From Labia minor (taxonomy: Eukaryota; Arthropoda; Insecta; Dermaptera; Spongiphoridae), in contig OY720350.1 in the NCBI GenBank assembly GCA_963082975.1, positions 17,020,910-17,084,909 on the forward strand: a DNA stretch of 64,000 bases. Direction: 5' to 3'. Each line of letters starts with the position of its first letter. The stretch's first letter is position 1. The notes under the pieces are model-generated. The model made no database searches. It had not been told where the DNA came from and saw nothing but the letters and a program-made list of their open reading frames with translations. The position numbers were made by a program, and so were the translations under genes. Of this stretch, positions 45,315-57,010 are shown piece after piece.

Positions 45315-45806
45315 ACTATCTCGCCAGTGGGTGTGGGTTTGTGTATGTGTGTATGTATGTAGACAAGATTACGCAAAAACGGTTTGAGCTAGAATAATGA
45401 AATTTGGTATACGGGAATTATTCAAAATTCGTAGTTTTCTAGCAACTTTTGAGAAATTTAGCTCAACTGGAAGAGGGTCATTACCTATAACGTTTTGATT
45501 TTTTTTCCTCTAAAGTGACCGTAAAAATAAAGATATATGTTTGATAGTTTTTCACATCATTAAAAATTGTATAAAACTGCTATATATAGAATTTCAGCTT
45601 GATGGAATCGCTGAAAGTACCGGAATTAATTTTTTAACACTGCAAATCTCATGCGCTAACACAACATCAACAGAGCCAAACATGCGCTGATTTAATAAAT
45701 ATTATTTATTAATTTTAATTTATAATTAATTAAATTTAATTTAAATATAATATATGTTATTTAATCTAATTCAAATTTGCGAGATAGTCGAGTGGAGACA
45801 CTCCAG
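45315..45806 (+). mobile_element. Helentron-like element (HINE), family 1, second of a tandem pair
   Basis: It starts ACTATCTCGCCAGTGGGTGT and ends GCGAGATAGTCGAGTGGAGA plus CACTCCAG. The first ~100 bp of the body are missing relative to the 62189 copy. It lies head to tail with the previous copy, separated by attattt. Confidence 0.8.
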
Positions 45807-46496
45807 ATTTATTCTCCTTATTGAGAATTTGATTATTAAATATTATTTGTTTGTCAATTATATAGTAATTCTTGAAAGTAAATGATAATATATTGATTTT
45901 GAATTGAAAGAAAGAATGATCGTTCTTTTGTGCAAGTCCATCTCCTTTCTCAATTCAATCTAGAAATATAACAAAGAGCAGAAATTTCGACCTGTAGCCT
46001 TCTAACTATGAGTCTATGAAAGGCATAAAAGAGAAGAGAGATGGCCAACAGGCGGAAGGAAATCCCATTAGTCATTGAGGACTCAGTGGAGGGAGGGAGG
46101 GTGCACTTCTTCACGGCTTGAAAGGGCAAGTCAAGAAGAGTACTCATGTCCTGCAGGTTGGATTAAAGTAAACAATCGGAGAAGATCAATCGCAAACTCC
46201 AACTGCAATTCTATTGACCGAGGGGTTCGTTTGTACGTTTACTTTTATTTTTTCATAAAAAAACAAAAAAAAAACTCCTAGCTGGGAAAAAAATGATGCA
46301 GATATACAAATGGCAAGAGAAACGACGGGTCAATTTCGTTGAAATATTACCATCGTCAATTCCTAAATAAATCTTTATCCAGAAAATGTTCAAAAAAATT
46401 TCTTTTAAATTAATCAAAGATAAATATACAAGAGTAATTTAATTTAATATTACCAAATTATTTTAAATGAATTTATAAAAATAATTTCTAATAATA
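45807..46496. other. Unassigned stretch with a GC-balanced patch
   Basis: A balanced region at about 45930-46230 includes ggagggagggagggtgc and a 65-codon minus-strand frame without motifs. It could be unique host DNA. No gene was recognised. Confidence 0.4.
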
Positions 46497-46911
46497 CAAG
46501 GCTGGGGTGAAAAGTTCCCGGTCTGTTTTTAAATTTTTTATTTACTTTATTTTTCAACATAATCTCCATCAAGACTGATACATTTCTCATAACGGTGTTC
46601 TAATTTAGTTAATTAATTAAATTAATTAATTAATTTAATTTAATTTGAGTCTCATCAATAGTTATGGATCAGCGCCAAATTGTTGGTAGAAATGGTTTTT
46701 CGAAGCAGTTTTTGGTCTAAAGTTAGCAAACGCGGCACCCACGTTGCATACAGCGTTTCCATGTGTTCAAATAGTAGTGCAAAATATTTCGCACACGTTC
46801 AGCTGACATCGTACAGGTCTCAGCTATCTTGAATGTTGAAAAATAAAGCAAAAAAAAAAATTTAAAAACAGTTTTTCTTGGTCATGCAGGAAACTTTTCA
46901 CCCCACCCTCG
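46497..46911 (-). mobile_element. Internally deleted mariner element, second copy
   Basis: The ends are CAAGGCTGGGGTGAAAAGT and ACTTTTCACCCCACCCTCG, flanked by TA. The same N-terminal helix-turn-helix remnant and C-terminal remnant joined by a TTAA-rich tract are present as at 17065. A further small loss has removed the RNPNEFL segment. Confidence 0.85.
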
Positions 46912-47794
46912 TAAATAGTAAGAAAAACATTTTTTTTTTTAATTTATTTTATGAGAAAATATAATAAATGTAATAAATATTATAATCAAGTGAATGATAT
47001 TCCAGAGTTGATTTTATAATTATTTTTTTATCAAATATTTTAATGAAACTTTTATTAAAGAGAACAATTTACATTTTTGTTTATAATTAATTTTTTTTTA
47101 TTTTTGTAAAACAAATAGAATAATATGCAAATTATTATATCTGTTCTACATAGATACAAAATTATTTATTATATTGTATATATACAGTGATGCCTTCATT
47201 CCGAAAGGGGGGGGGCTCGTAACCTAAAACATATTTTCCCATAAGATTTAATGTAAATGAAATTAATTCGTTCCTGGCTCTATAATATTAGTACGAAAAA
47301 AATTAAATTTAATAATAAACAATATTATTTATGATATTAATGCCCATATTAACGTAATATATTTATAAAATATTAAAAGAATTGTTTACTCATCGAATTT
47401 TATATAGTAGAAGACGTCATGGTGTGATAAAGAAGGGAGGATTAGTCGCTGCCGCTGTCCACTTCATTCTGTTGTTTCTCGTTAAAACACACAAGAGATT
47501 CACTTTCTTTATCATTAGTTTTAATTTCGATCATGTTGGTTCATATTCATCACTATTCTCAATATCAATATCACTTACAAGCTTAATTTTTATAATTTTT
47601 TTGCAGTTTTTAATTTCGCGCATAAATTATAATTATTTATCCATTTTTTTTTTTATTATTAATAAGTTATCTAAAGTAAAAATAAAGTTATTTTATTCGA
47701 AGCCATTTCAAAAATAACCTAAATATATGTATGAATAAATACAAGTAAAAATTATTAGTTTCCAATTAATAATAATAATAACCATGAAGAAATG
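46912..47794. other. AT-rich stretch containing a dispersed repeat
   Basis: Bases 47030-47250 recur at 50795-51015 (attttaatgaaacttttatt, CAAATAGAATAATATGCAAA, and a CAGTGATGC end). The CAGTGATGC...CTCGTAACC part resembles a pogo/Tigger-type terminus. A 111-codon plus-strand frame at 47382-47717 has no recognisable domain. Confidence 0.5.
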
Positions 47795-48137
47795 TTATGG
47801 ACCAAAGAAAGATGAGGTTACCGGGGATTGGCGGAGACTGCATAAAGAGGAATTGCATCTCAAGACATAGTTAGGGCAGTAAAATCGAGAAGGCTGCGTT
47901 GGGCAGGGCAAGGCGCTAGTATGGGAGAGGAAAGAACGGCGAAAAATATATTGGTGGGGAGACCGATTGGGAAACGTCCGCTTGGAAGACCAAGGACACT
48001 TTGAATGGACAATGTAGGAAGGGACTTGAGGGAGATGGGAGAGGGTAGGAATAGGATAGTTGTGGCTCAGGATAGGAATACTTGGAGAAATATGGTTGCT
48101 TCGGCCAAGAACTTTCGAGTTCCGTAGAGCCCCATAG
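47795..48137 (+). pseudogene. LINE ORF2 C-terminal fragment
   Basis: The sequence matches the 43297 LINE tail from GGACCAAAGAAAGATGAGGT to AAGAACTTTCGAGTTCCGTA. It encodes shifted pieces such as the GRPIGKRPLGRPRT-type motif. It is strongly 5'-truncated with frameshifts. Confidence 0.8.
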
Positions 48138-48254
48138 ATAAATAGTATATGTAGAAAAGAACATTTAAATTTTATTTAAATTAGTCAATTGAAATGAATT
48201 AAGTTTTATTTTTTTTTTTTATATTGAATTAATTTAAAATTAATATAGGATTTA

Positions 48255-48519
48255 GGAGGCAGCTAGCCGAGCGTTTAGCATAAAAATTTTCTACACAAGA
48301 AGTCGGCGTTCGATTCCAACTAAGAACAAATTTTTCTAATAAAATTCAATTTAACATCAGCTGCCTCTGTCAGTTCCTGATTCTATACATGCGGAAGGCA
48401 ACGGGAAACCACCGCATTAACACTCCCAAGAAAAACTATCATGGCTGGGCGGCTTCTAAGGCTATCCTAGTCATGATGATAGCCAAACTCCGAAACGGAG
48501 ACGGCACCTTAAGAAGAAG
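48255..48519 (+). mobile_element. tRNA-derived SINE, family A, 265 bp, with 10-bp TSD
   Basis: The direct repeat ATAGGATTTA (48245-48254, 48520-48529) flanks it. The head GGAGGCAGCTAGCCGAGCG has an A-box-like TAGCCGAGCGTTTAGC and B box GTTCGATTCC. A linker TTCAATTTAACATCAGCTGC follows, then a body containing GGCAACGGGAAACCACCGCA, and the unit ends TTAAGAAGAAG. Head, linker and tail resemble the 847-bp retroposon at 28003, while the body differs. Confidence 0.85.
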
Positions 48520-48529
48520 ATAGGATTTA

Positions 48530-49520
48530 TATTAATATAATATTATTTTTTATATTTTATTCTCTTTTTTTTTTTTAATAAAAAATTATTATATTGAGAA
48601 AAATTTATGCTGACTTTATTCCAAGGTAGTAAGTAGGTAATAATAATATTATAAGAGATAAAAAAACTAACTTAAAAAAATTTTATGTACAGAAATGTAA
48701 GTTGAGCTACGTATAAGCAATGTCTTACTTTTGCAATTTTTAATTTATTCCCTCAATTTGTCGAGAAATTTTCCACTCAAGCAACATTCTCGTGTGACGT
48801 ATTAGATTGGAGCATAAGCGAACCCGCTAAGTAGAAAGGAAGGACTTTGTAGAAAATTGAAATTCCTGTCTAGGACATTTCAAGTGATAAAAATTTAATT
48901 TATCTCTTGCTCAGTAACCAAGCAGCCGAGTGATATCGTTAAGGTGTCGTCATTAGAGAATCCACCCTTTACTACCTCCTGGAGACAATAATCTACAGTA
49001 AACGGGTGAAACGACGACAAGAGGAAATGGAAATTATGTTTTCTATTAAATTGGATATGTTTAATACCTGAATATTATATGTATATCTATCTCTCTACGA
49101 GAGCACACACCCTTCAATTATCCAATTAAATAAATTCCTAATCCTTTTAATAAATCGAAATGAAATCTTCAAATAAATTGCAACTAAAGGTATTTCAATT
49201 AACATGGAATTGGAAATTTATCATTTATCATGGTATTATAAATAAATACATTGATATAAAATGATAATCCAGATTATCTTGGTATCATATAGTAATAAAT
49301 ATGTATCTATTTCTTTTTTTATCTTTTTCTATAAAATTTAATATAAATATTATATAAAAGAATATTTTATTTTATGTCAGGGATAAATAAAAAATTAATA
49401 AATCATTTTTTTATTTTATTAATTAATTTTTTATATAAATTTAATATTTTTGTACATTCGTGTATTTATTAAAAAGATTGATGATTGGATTGAAAATATG
49501 AGGGAGGTCTGAAAAGTTTT
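48530..49520. other. AT-rich unassigned stretch
   Basis: A balanced patch at about 48890-49030 has no recognisable motif. The rest is AT-rich. Confidence 0.45.
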
Positions 49521-50078
49521 TTTACCGACCGATGATAGTAAGAGAGGTATTGTTTTCACACCAAATTTCACATGGGAAGATTTTTACATATCTCCACGAA
49601 TCATGCATTTTCTAAACAGAAAAAAGTATTTTTAGCATGATGTCTGTCCGTCTGTCCGTCCGTCCGTATAGATGTATATACTTTTGGTGTATATCCAGAA
49701 ACCGGAAGTGGCAGTATTACCGATCGACGATAGGAAGAGAAGGGTTATTTTCACACCAAATTTCACATGAGGAGATTTTTTTACATATCTCCACAAATCA
49801 TGCACTTTGTATTGGTTTTATCCTCGGGAAAATCATCTTCATTAGTTTTTTCTTAATTTAAAATTATATGACGTCATCCAGCCATTCATGACGTTACAGC
49901 CAGCGCCCCCTTATATATTATAAATAAAATAAAATAAAATTAAAAATATTTATGTTATATCCATAACTGTTTTTATTGCATTAATAGATATATTAAAATT
50001 ATTTGAAATTGTTTCTGTAGCTGGAAATTAATTTACTTCAAACCATCGTTCGGTTCTGCGCCTGGCCCCAGGTCACTT
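49521..50078 (+). mobile_element. Helentron-like element, family 2
   Basis: It starts TTTACCGACCGATGATAGTA, has a (GTCY)n microsatellite at about 49640-49665, body motifs AAATTTCACATG and TGACGTCATCCAGCC, and ends CGTTCGGTTCTGCGCCTGGC followed by CAGGTCACTTA. A leader-like segment is repeated internally, as in the 12051 copy. Confidence 0.7.
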
Positions 50079-50109
50079 ATTTTAATTTAATACTTAGGGT
50101 CTCCAGAAC

Positions 50110-50211
50110 AAATTAATCGATTTTACATAAAAATCAATGATCGGTTAACGAACAATTCGGATAGCGAACATAGTCTTGGAACGTATTATGTTCGTTAACC
50201 GATCACCCACT
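50110..50211 (-). mobile_element. Possible pogo-like fragment
   Basis: Read on the minus strand from 50209 it begins CAGTGGGTGATCGGTTAACG after a TA. An inverted GTTCGTTAACCGATCA counterpart lies about 70 bp away. Only one end is clear, so the call is tentative. Confidence 0.4.
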
Positions 50212-51059
50212 GTATTGCAATTTCAATTATTATAGCTAAATATCTTTAATAATTGCAAAGAAGTTTGTAAATGTGTTAAATTAAATAAATGTGATTAATG
50301 AAAGAGAATTTTAACAACTTCAACAAAATTAATAAAGACGCCCATTTATTCACTAGAAATTCAAATAAATAAATAATAACTTAACTTACTGTAAAATATG
50401 TAGAAAAAAAAACCTTATTTTATTGTTTTAGAAAGAGAACAAAATACCTTTCTTACAAAATTTTATTAAGAACTTTTAAAGGTAAAGTTGATACATTAAG
50501 AGAAAATATCAACTTATAAAGAGAGTTGGAAAAAATTATATTAAAAAGATTTATAGAAAAATTCCAAAAAAAATTATCATATGAGAGATTAAATGGGTTT
50601 ATACATCAGAGGGAAATTCATGATGTAGTTTTAAAAAATTCAAATAGAAAAACTCTAAAAGCTTTTATTTGATTTAATAACTAAAATTATTGATAAATGA
50701 CTGCTAATACTTAAAGTAACTACCTAAGAGTGAAGAGGCTTTATTTATATTTATAATATTAAAACTAAAGAGAGAATAAATTGAAGTTTTATTAAATATT
50801 TTAATGAAACTTTTATTAAAGAGCACAATTTACATTTTTGTTTTTAATTAAATTTTTTTTTTTATTTTTATAAAACAAATAGAATAATATGCAAATTATT
50901 ATATCTGTTCTACATATACACAAAATTATTTATTATATTGCATATATACAGTGATGCGTCGGGATTACGAGTTTAAATCATTCCGAAAGGTGGCTCGTAA
51001 CCTGAAACATATTTTTCTGTCTATATTTCTGTCTATATTTTTCTAATGTCTAGTCTAAT
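50212..51059. other. AT-rich stretch with dispersed repeat copy
   Basis: Bases 50795-51015 repeat 47030-47250 at high identity, including the CAGTGATGCGTCGGGATTAC end. The remainder is AT-rich with no signal. Confidence 0.5.
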
Positions 51060-51067
51060 ATAATCTG

Positions 51068-51474
51068 CAGAGCCGTCCTAAGATTTTCGGAGCCCGTGGG
51101 CTTCTAAAATTTTGCGCCCCTTTTCATAAGTTATTTTCTAATAAATTCACGTAAAATACACTCTTCAATAAAATTTGAAACAGTGTCATTTGTTTGTGTT
51201 GAAAATGTTATATGTCAACATTTTCAAACTGCACAATTATCGCTGCTGTTAGGATTCTTATTAAAATTATTTATTCAATGAATAAGAAAAATAGATATGT
51301 ATTTTGAATGTGCATGATTAAAATCTTTGAAGTGATGTCACTCCGGGTTGGAGGTTACTATAAAACTTCTATTTAACAATAAGAAAAAATATATAAACCA
51401 ATAAAAAATGCCGCCCCCAGAAGGATTGCGCCCTAGGCTATAGCCCAATTAGCCCTGTGGTTAGGGCGGCCCTG
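51068..51474. mobile_element. hAT-type MITE, 407 bp, perfect 8-bp TSD
   Basis: The ends are CAGAGCCGTCCTAAG and TTAGGGCGGCCCTG, flanked by ATAATCTG (51060-51067, 51475-51482). The subterminal parts are GC-rich and the middle is AT-rich. No transposase is present. Confidence 0.93.
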
Positions 51475-51810
51475 ATAATCTGATTATTAATAACTACATA
51501 AACTGTCTCTTTCCAATTTATTTATTTAATATTACCAAGCCTAACCCACACTATCTTATAACATAGAGTGAATATTTTCGAGATTTAAAATAATAATAAT
51601 AAAACTAAGAACTATGATTTTTCTAATAATTATTTATTCAATTTTGATGTAATTTACTGTACAATAGCTTTGAATTATAATTATCATTATAATCAATTAA
51701 TTTAGTAGACAACATTAGTGTCTTAATTTTTATTCAACAAATTTAATATTAAATAAATAAAAAGAGAATAATCTTTTTTTTATAATAAAACTTCATACAA
51801 AGCTTTAAAC

Positions 51811-52788
51811 TAGTAATTCTCAACCTGGGCGATCAACATCTTAAAGGGGGCGATTATTTGACTATACGGTTTTGGGGGGCGATAGTATTTTTGGGGGGCG
51901 AAATCATTTTTAACTCTAAAAAAGCTAAGATGATTTTACGATCAGGTTATTTAAACATTTCCACTTTTTTCACCATGGTTCTAAGAAAAAAAAATCTGGA
52001 GTGTCTCCACTCAACTATCTCGCAATTTGAATTGGATTAAATAACATAATATATTATATTCAAATTAAATTTAATTAATTATAAATTATAAATTATAATT
52101 AATAAATAATATTTATTAAACCAGTTCATGTTTGACTCTTAGTTGATGGCACCACGTCACGTATTGGCGTGTGAGATTTGCAGTGTAAAAAAATTAATTC
52201 TGGTACTTTCAGCGATTCCATCAAGCTGAAATTCTATATATAGCAGTTTTATACAATTATTAATCATATGAAAAATTATCAAACATATATCTTTATTTTT
52301 ACGGTCAGTTTAGAGGAAAAATATGAAAACGTCGTAGGTAATGACCCTCTTCCGGTTGAGCTACATTTCTCAAAAGTTGATAGAAACTATGAATTTTGAA
52401 TAATGCCCATGTATCAAATTTCATTATTCTAGCTCAAACCGATTTTTCGTAATCTTGTCTACATACATACATACATACACAGACACACATACACACAGAT
52501 ATTTTTCTCAATCTTAGGGAAAATGACTCAGGAACCTTCAAAACGTATAAAAACATCAAAATCTCAACATCGAAAATTTCCGTGATCGCAATACTATCTC
52601 TGGTGAAATAGTAAAAAAAAGTAAGATGATTTTACGATCAGCTTCTGAAACTGGGTTTTTCAATATGGCTCTAAGTATCACCAAGTGTACTTACATGCAA
52701 TTTTTATCTGTTAAAATTTATAGGGGGGCGAATTATGAAGTCGGCCTTACGAAGTGGGCGTTTGGTCCAAAAAGGTTGAGTACCACTA
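51811..52788. mobile_element. hAT-type MITE interrupted by a Helentron-like copy
   Basis: The ends TAGTAATTCTCAACC and GGTTGAGTACCACTA and the interior GGGGGGCGA motifs match the MITE at 11352. The flanks CTTTAAAC and CTTTATAAAC indicate a degraded target duplication. A 617-bp Helentron-like element is nested at 51996-52612. Confidence 0.88.
51996..52612 (-). mobile_element. Helentron-like element (HINE), family 1, nested in a MITE
   Basis: On the minus strand it begins with the start hairpin ACTATTTCACCAGAGATAGT (52612 side), carries a TG/TATG microsatellite, and ends GCGAGATAGTTGAGTGGAGA plus CACTCCAG at 51996. A-rich plus-strand sequence abuts both ends. Confidence 0.85.
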
Positions 52789-54130
52789 CTTTATAAACTG
52801 CTTTTATTTTAAATAAATAAAAAATTGGAAAAAAATTATTCATTTTTGAAGTTCATTTTTTTCATATTTATATGAAAAAATAATAATAATATAATATAAT
52901 AAATGTAATATTTGTATTTATAAAAAATCATTATATTTATTAAAAATTTCATTTTCACGATATATATTGTGCAAGTTGAAAAGATAATATTTAGGGACAG
53001 TTCTTTAGTAGAAGAATTTCTCTTTTGTTCTTGAGAATATCAATTCCAAAATTTAATTTGATTACATTTTGACCGAAATGTATAGAAAGGATTATAATTG
53101 AAAAAATGTTATAAGATTCTTTAAGAAAAAATATATTAATACACGATATATAATATAATAATATAGGTATCCCTGATAATTGGAATTCTAATAATTTTTA
53201 CTTAATAAATAAATATGTAAAAATCTAACATAATATATTTTAAGAAGATATTATCTTGTTTTAATTAACCATTTGTATAAAAAAAATGTTTCTGGTTAAT
53301 TTAAAGGTAAATTGTATTTTTAAAATATTTTCTAAAGAAAAAAAAGCAATTTCAACAATATTTCGATATAATCTAGCCATCTGGCAAAGTTTGTCATTCT
53401 ATTTCCTCACTCAGTTCAATCTCAGATGGATAGATGCGTGTCTACTTTGCGAGGTGGGTGTGTTCGCACCCTCATCTTTATATAGGGTGTGTCATCAGCA
53501 CCTGTCACTAGTGAAAATAAGGGAGGGGCCCCATATTCGGCTATCTACATATGAGACGTCGCTCAAAGATTCTTAAAAAATTACCAACATTAGTAATGCC
53601 ATTTTTTCGATTAGGGAAGAAAGAAAAAGAAATAATAATAGATGGGAACATTCCCGATCAAGAAAATCCATTTTCCATTTGTGCTCAAAATGTTTTCACG
53701 AAAAACGATTTGCATGTTTGCAAACGAATTTACAATGAAGAAAAATAACAATGCAGAAGTATTTTTAATTAAATGTAAATAAATATTTTACTTGAATCAT
53801 TTAAATTCAATAAGTTATTAAAGAAATGATTATTTTTTTTAAGTATGGAAATTCATACACACAGTTGCATTTCATGATTAGTCACCTAGGTGGCGACACT
53901 AGACAGTTTCAATTTTTAGGTTATTGTGAATTACTAAATTATATTAATTATTTTATATTATAAAATATAGAATATGAATGAAAATAAATAAAATTAGAAA
54001 TATATAAAATATATTAATTCATTTCTCGAATTTTTTTAAAGAAATATTCCAAAATTTTTTAATTGATATTGTCAGATATAATAATTACCAAGATAATATA
54101 GGCAATATATTTATGTAGATCTATATCATA
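52789..54130. other. AT-rich unassigned stretch
   Basis: Two open frames at 53286-53576 and 53551-53748 have no recognisable domain. A balanced patch at about 53385-53560 could be unique host DNA. No repeat was recognised. Confidence 0.4.
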
Positions 54131-54450
54131 ATGAGGAATCACATGACTTCTATGCATCTTCAGACATAGTTAGGGTTTTAAAATCGCGAGAAGGTTGCGA
54201 TGGGCAGAACATGTAGCAAGAATGGTTGATAATAGATTAGCGAAAAATATATTTTGGGGAGACCAATTGGGAAACGTCCGGTTGGAAGACAAAGGACGCG
54301 GTGAGTGAACAATGTAGGAAGGGACGTGAGAGAGATGGGATAGATTGGAGAGATGAAAGAGAAAGGGAGTTGGATGAGTATAGTATAGCTCAGAATAGAG
54401 ATACTTGGAGGAATGTAGTTGAGAACTTTCGAGTTCTGTAAAGCCACAGA
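54131..54450 (+). pseudogene. LINE ORF2 C-terminal fragment
   Basis: The sequence aligns with the 43297 LINE tail from CACATGACTTCTATGCATCT to GAGAACTTTCGAGTTCTGTA. Frames are broken by indels. It is the most decayed of the four tails. Confidence 0.75.
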
Positions 54451-54881
54451 CATTGTGCAAAAATTAAATTTAAAAGTGATTAGTTTTGTAACTGAGTACC
54501 CAGAAGTAAAAAACATCTTTAAATTACGTATAAGTATAGTCTAAACGTTATGAATAAATAAATAATTTAGATCTCTGCATTAGTCTGTTTATCTGTACAA
54601 CCAACCAATATGGTAAAGATTGATTAAAATCAATGTTTTGAAAAAAAACACATATTACACTTTAGTTCTTAAATAGGAAAAAATAGCTCAAACTGATTCC
54701 AAGCGTCCATTTTGTCAAAATTTTTTCCTGGGGAGATATCCCCGCCCCCCCTCCCCCCCCCAACATAATACAAAGCCTGTACCTTAATCTACTTTTCTAC
54801 ACAATTTCCGTCTGATTCTTCATTGTATACGTTGTTTACTGAGTGTTTAAGATGCCTCCGACAATCGTGAGTCCCGCTGAT
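54451..54881. other. Unassigned stretch
   Basis: It contains a C-rich tract at about 54735-54765. No gene or repeat was recognised. Confidence 0.45.
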
Positions 54882-55111
54882 TGAGCTACATTTCTCAAAA
54901 ATTGATAGAAAACTACGAATTTTGAATAATGACCGTATATCAAATTTCATTATTCTTAATCGTTTTTTCGTAATCTTGTCTACATACATACACACACACA
55001 CACACATTTTTCTCAACCTTAGTGAAAATGACTCAGGAACCTTCCAAACATATAAAAACATCAAAACATCGAAAATTTTCATGATCGCAATACTATCTCT
55101 GGCGAGATAGT
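54882..55111 (-). mobile_element. Helentron-like element (HINE), family 1, 5' portion only
   Basis: On the minus strand it starts ACTATCTCGCCAGAGATAGT at 55111 and includes the CA/TG microsatellite. It stops within the body near the TGAGCTACATTTCTCAAAA segment. The 3' half with the terminal hairpin is missing. Its outer flank (aataacgtctgttaatatta) is shared with the copy ending at 58046. Confidence 0.8.
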
Positions 55112-55944
55112 AATAACGTCTGTTAATATTAAATAAAATGAAGAGCGAGATAGTAAAAATTAAAAATGTGAATTCCAATTTTCAAACAAAATACACGTTT
55201 AAAGATAAACTATGTTGAAAAAATCAAACGTATTTCCTAATAATTGAAATATGTACGATATATGCCTGGAATATTATATGTATTTTTTCGCTAAAACCAC
55301 AGAGCCAATCAGAATTAATTTTACATTTTTTTTCTTACAATTTCTTCTAAAAAGTACCATTTGATTTTTATTATTTTAAATAACTAACAGAGTCACATTA
55401 TTATTAATAGTAAAAGATGAGAAAATATTAAATATGAAAAATTTTCATAATAGACATCAACAAAAAAAAGTTTAAAAAATAGAAGATAAGTAATTTTGTT
55501 TAAGTTAATCTTATTATAATACCAGTAGTAATTTGGTGATTTATTTAGGGGGATACCTTTTTATGTTAAATAAGTAATGCATTATTCATATTCATACAAG
55601 ACGTCAAAGCGGCTCATGACGAAGCGTTTTGTGTTGTTGCCAATGATGCTGTTGTTGTTTGGAGGTGGTGGTGGTGTATCAATAACATCGGAATCTACTT
55701 TAGCTAATTATCAAAGATCCCTCTTCAGGGTGCATTATGAAAATAAAAACACAAACCCGTCTTCCCCTAAAATGAGTGTTATACGGTTACACGATTGGAT
55801 TTGCACAAAAATGAATGACTCAGGAAAATATAGGCTTTGTATCAAGGAGGAAAAATTGATTTCATAGAATAATAATCATTCATATCTATATATTATATAC
55901 AATTTTAAATAAATTATTCAAAATTATTGAATTATTTTTAAAAG
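55112..55944. other. AT-rich stretch with a possible small secreted-protein frame
   Basis: A 96-codon plus-strand frame (55577-55867) includes MTKRFVLLPMMLLLF followed by GGGGG and ends with DSGKYRLCIKEE. The hydrophobic run could act as a signal peptide, and DSGKYRLC faintly recalls an Ig-domain motif. I consider both weak. The rest is AT-rich. Confidence 0.2.
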
Positions 55945-56118
55945 GGCCAACACGTGATGTGGTGCCATCAACACAGAGCCAAACACGCGCTGGTTTAATA
56001 AATATTATTTATTAATTTTAATTTATAATTTATAATTAATTAAATTTAATTTAAATATAATATATCTGTTAATTAAACCAATTCAAGTTTGCGAGATAGT
56101 CGAGTGGAGACACTCCAG
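55945..56118 (+). mobile_element. Helentron-like element (HINE), family 1, 3' portion only
   Basis: It contains the conserved block GCCAACACGTGATGTGGTGC and the 3' end GCGAGATAGTCGAGTGGAGA plus CACTCCAG. The 5' part is absent. Confidence 0.8.
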
Positions 56119-56914
56119 CTTATTTTCTATATTCTATATTATAAATATAGGCATTTAGGTATATAAGTAAATGAAAGTAAAATAGTGAATTTGTAGAAAT
56201 TGTTTAATAGATTCAAATGTAAGAAATTAAAATTAAATTGTAATATTAATTAAATTAATAATATGTATTTATACCTAACATTAAATATTTAAAAATAATT
56301 ATTAAATATTTTCTTTCTGATGGGATAATATCAACTTTTTTTTTTATTTGTTAATCATTAAATGTAAAACTCAAAATTAAATATAAATATAAAGTTCGAA
56401 AAACATTTATATATTTATATGTAAAAAATATAATAAATTAATATTACAAATAATAACTTTATTAATAATATTTTAAATATATTCTTCAAAAACAATATTT
56501 ATAAATCTCCTTTTTTTAATGAAATGATTAATCATGCCTATAATCGATCTTATAAATTATAGTTATATATGTATATACTTTTTAAAAAACCATGAAAGCA
56601 ATAAAATCAGTCGTTATTCATTTTTTTTTTTTTTTTTTTTTTTTGAGAAAAGATCATTTTCTCGGCTGAATGGTTAGAAATGAGCTAAAGATTGACCTAG
56701 CAAGTCAGCATTTTTTTAGAACCCCTGACTTTGCACCGCCCATTTAACCGAAGCACATATTACAAAAACGTATTAATGTTACGCAATGCTCCTGGGGGCG
56801 CATAATAGGAATTTTTCTCCCCCCCCCCCCCCCCCCGCGCTCTTTTTTCAACGAGAATGGATTGAGTTTGAAGGTGAAGCGTAAGTAGAAAAAGGGGGAA
56901 AACGAAAGACATAC
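56119..56914. other. AT-rich stretch with poly-T and poly-C runs
   Basis: A T run lies at about 56620-56643 and a C run of about 17 at 56820-56836. No gene was recognised. The segment nearest 56914 would be intron if the adjacent candidate exon is real. Confidence 0.45.
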
Positions 56915-57010
56915 CTGACAGGTGGATAAAAGATTGTCGTAGATGTCGTCGCTAGTGAAGAGATCTGAAGATTCAATGCCGCCATCATGAAGCACGAAAG
57001 GCGTGATATC
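56915..57010 (-). other. Candidate host exon with consensus 5' splice site
   Basis: On the minus strand a balanced segment ends CTGTCAG|GTATGT, a good 5' splice site, at 56915/56914. One frame across it reads GGIESSDLFTSDDIYDNLL and STCQ, acidic and non-repetitive. That frame has no ATG, and no AG acceptor is seen after its upstream stop. Another frame begins with ATG at about 57009. It could be a first exon of a host gene or a chance pattern. I do not recognise the peptide. Confidence 0.25.

Noticed and set aside
47382..47717. 111-codon frame as a gene
   Set aside because: Composition is dominated by Ile/Phe/Tyr/Lys codons of AT-rich DNA and no domain is visible.
55577..55867. Secreted Ig-like protein
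   Set aside because: The signal-peptide-like run and DSGKYRLC phrase are suggestive, but there are no paired cysteines at Ig spacing and no splice signals. It was kept only as a note in the stretch description.
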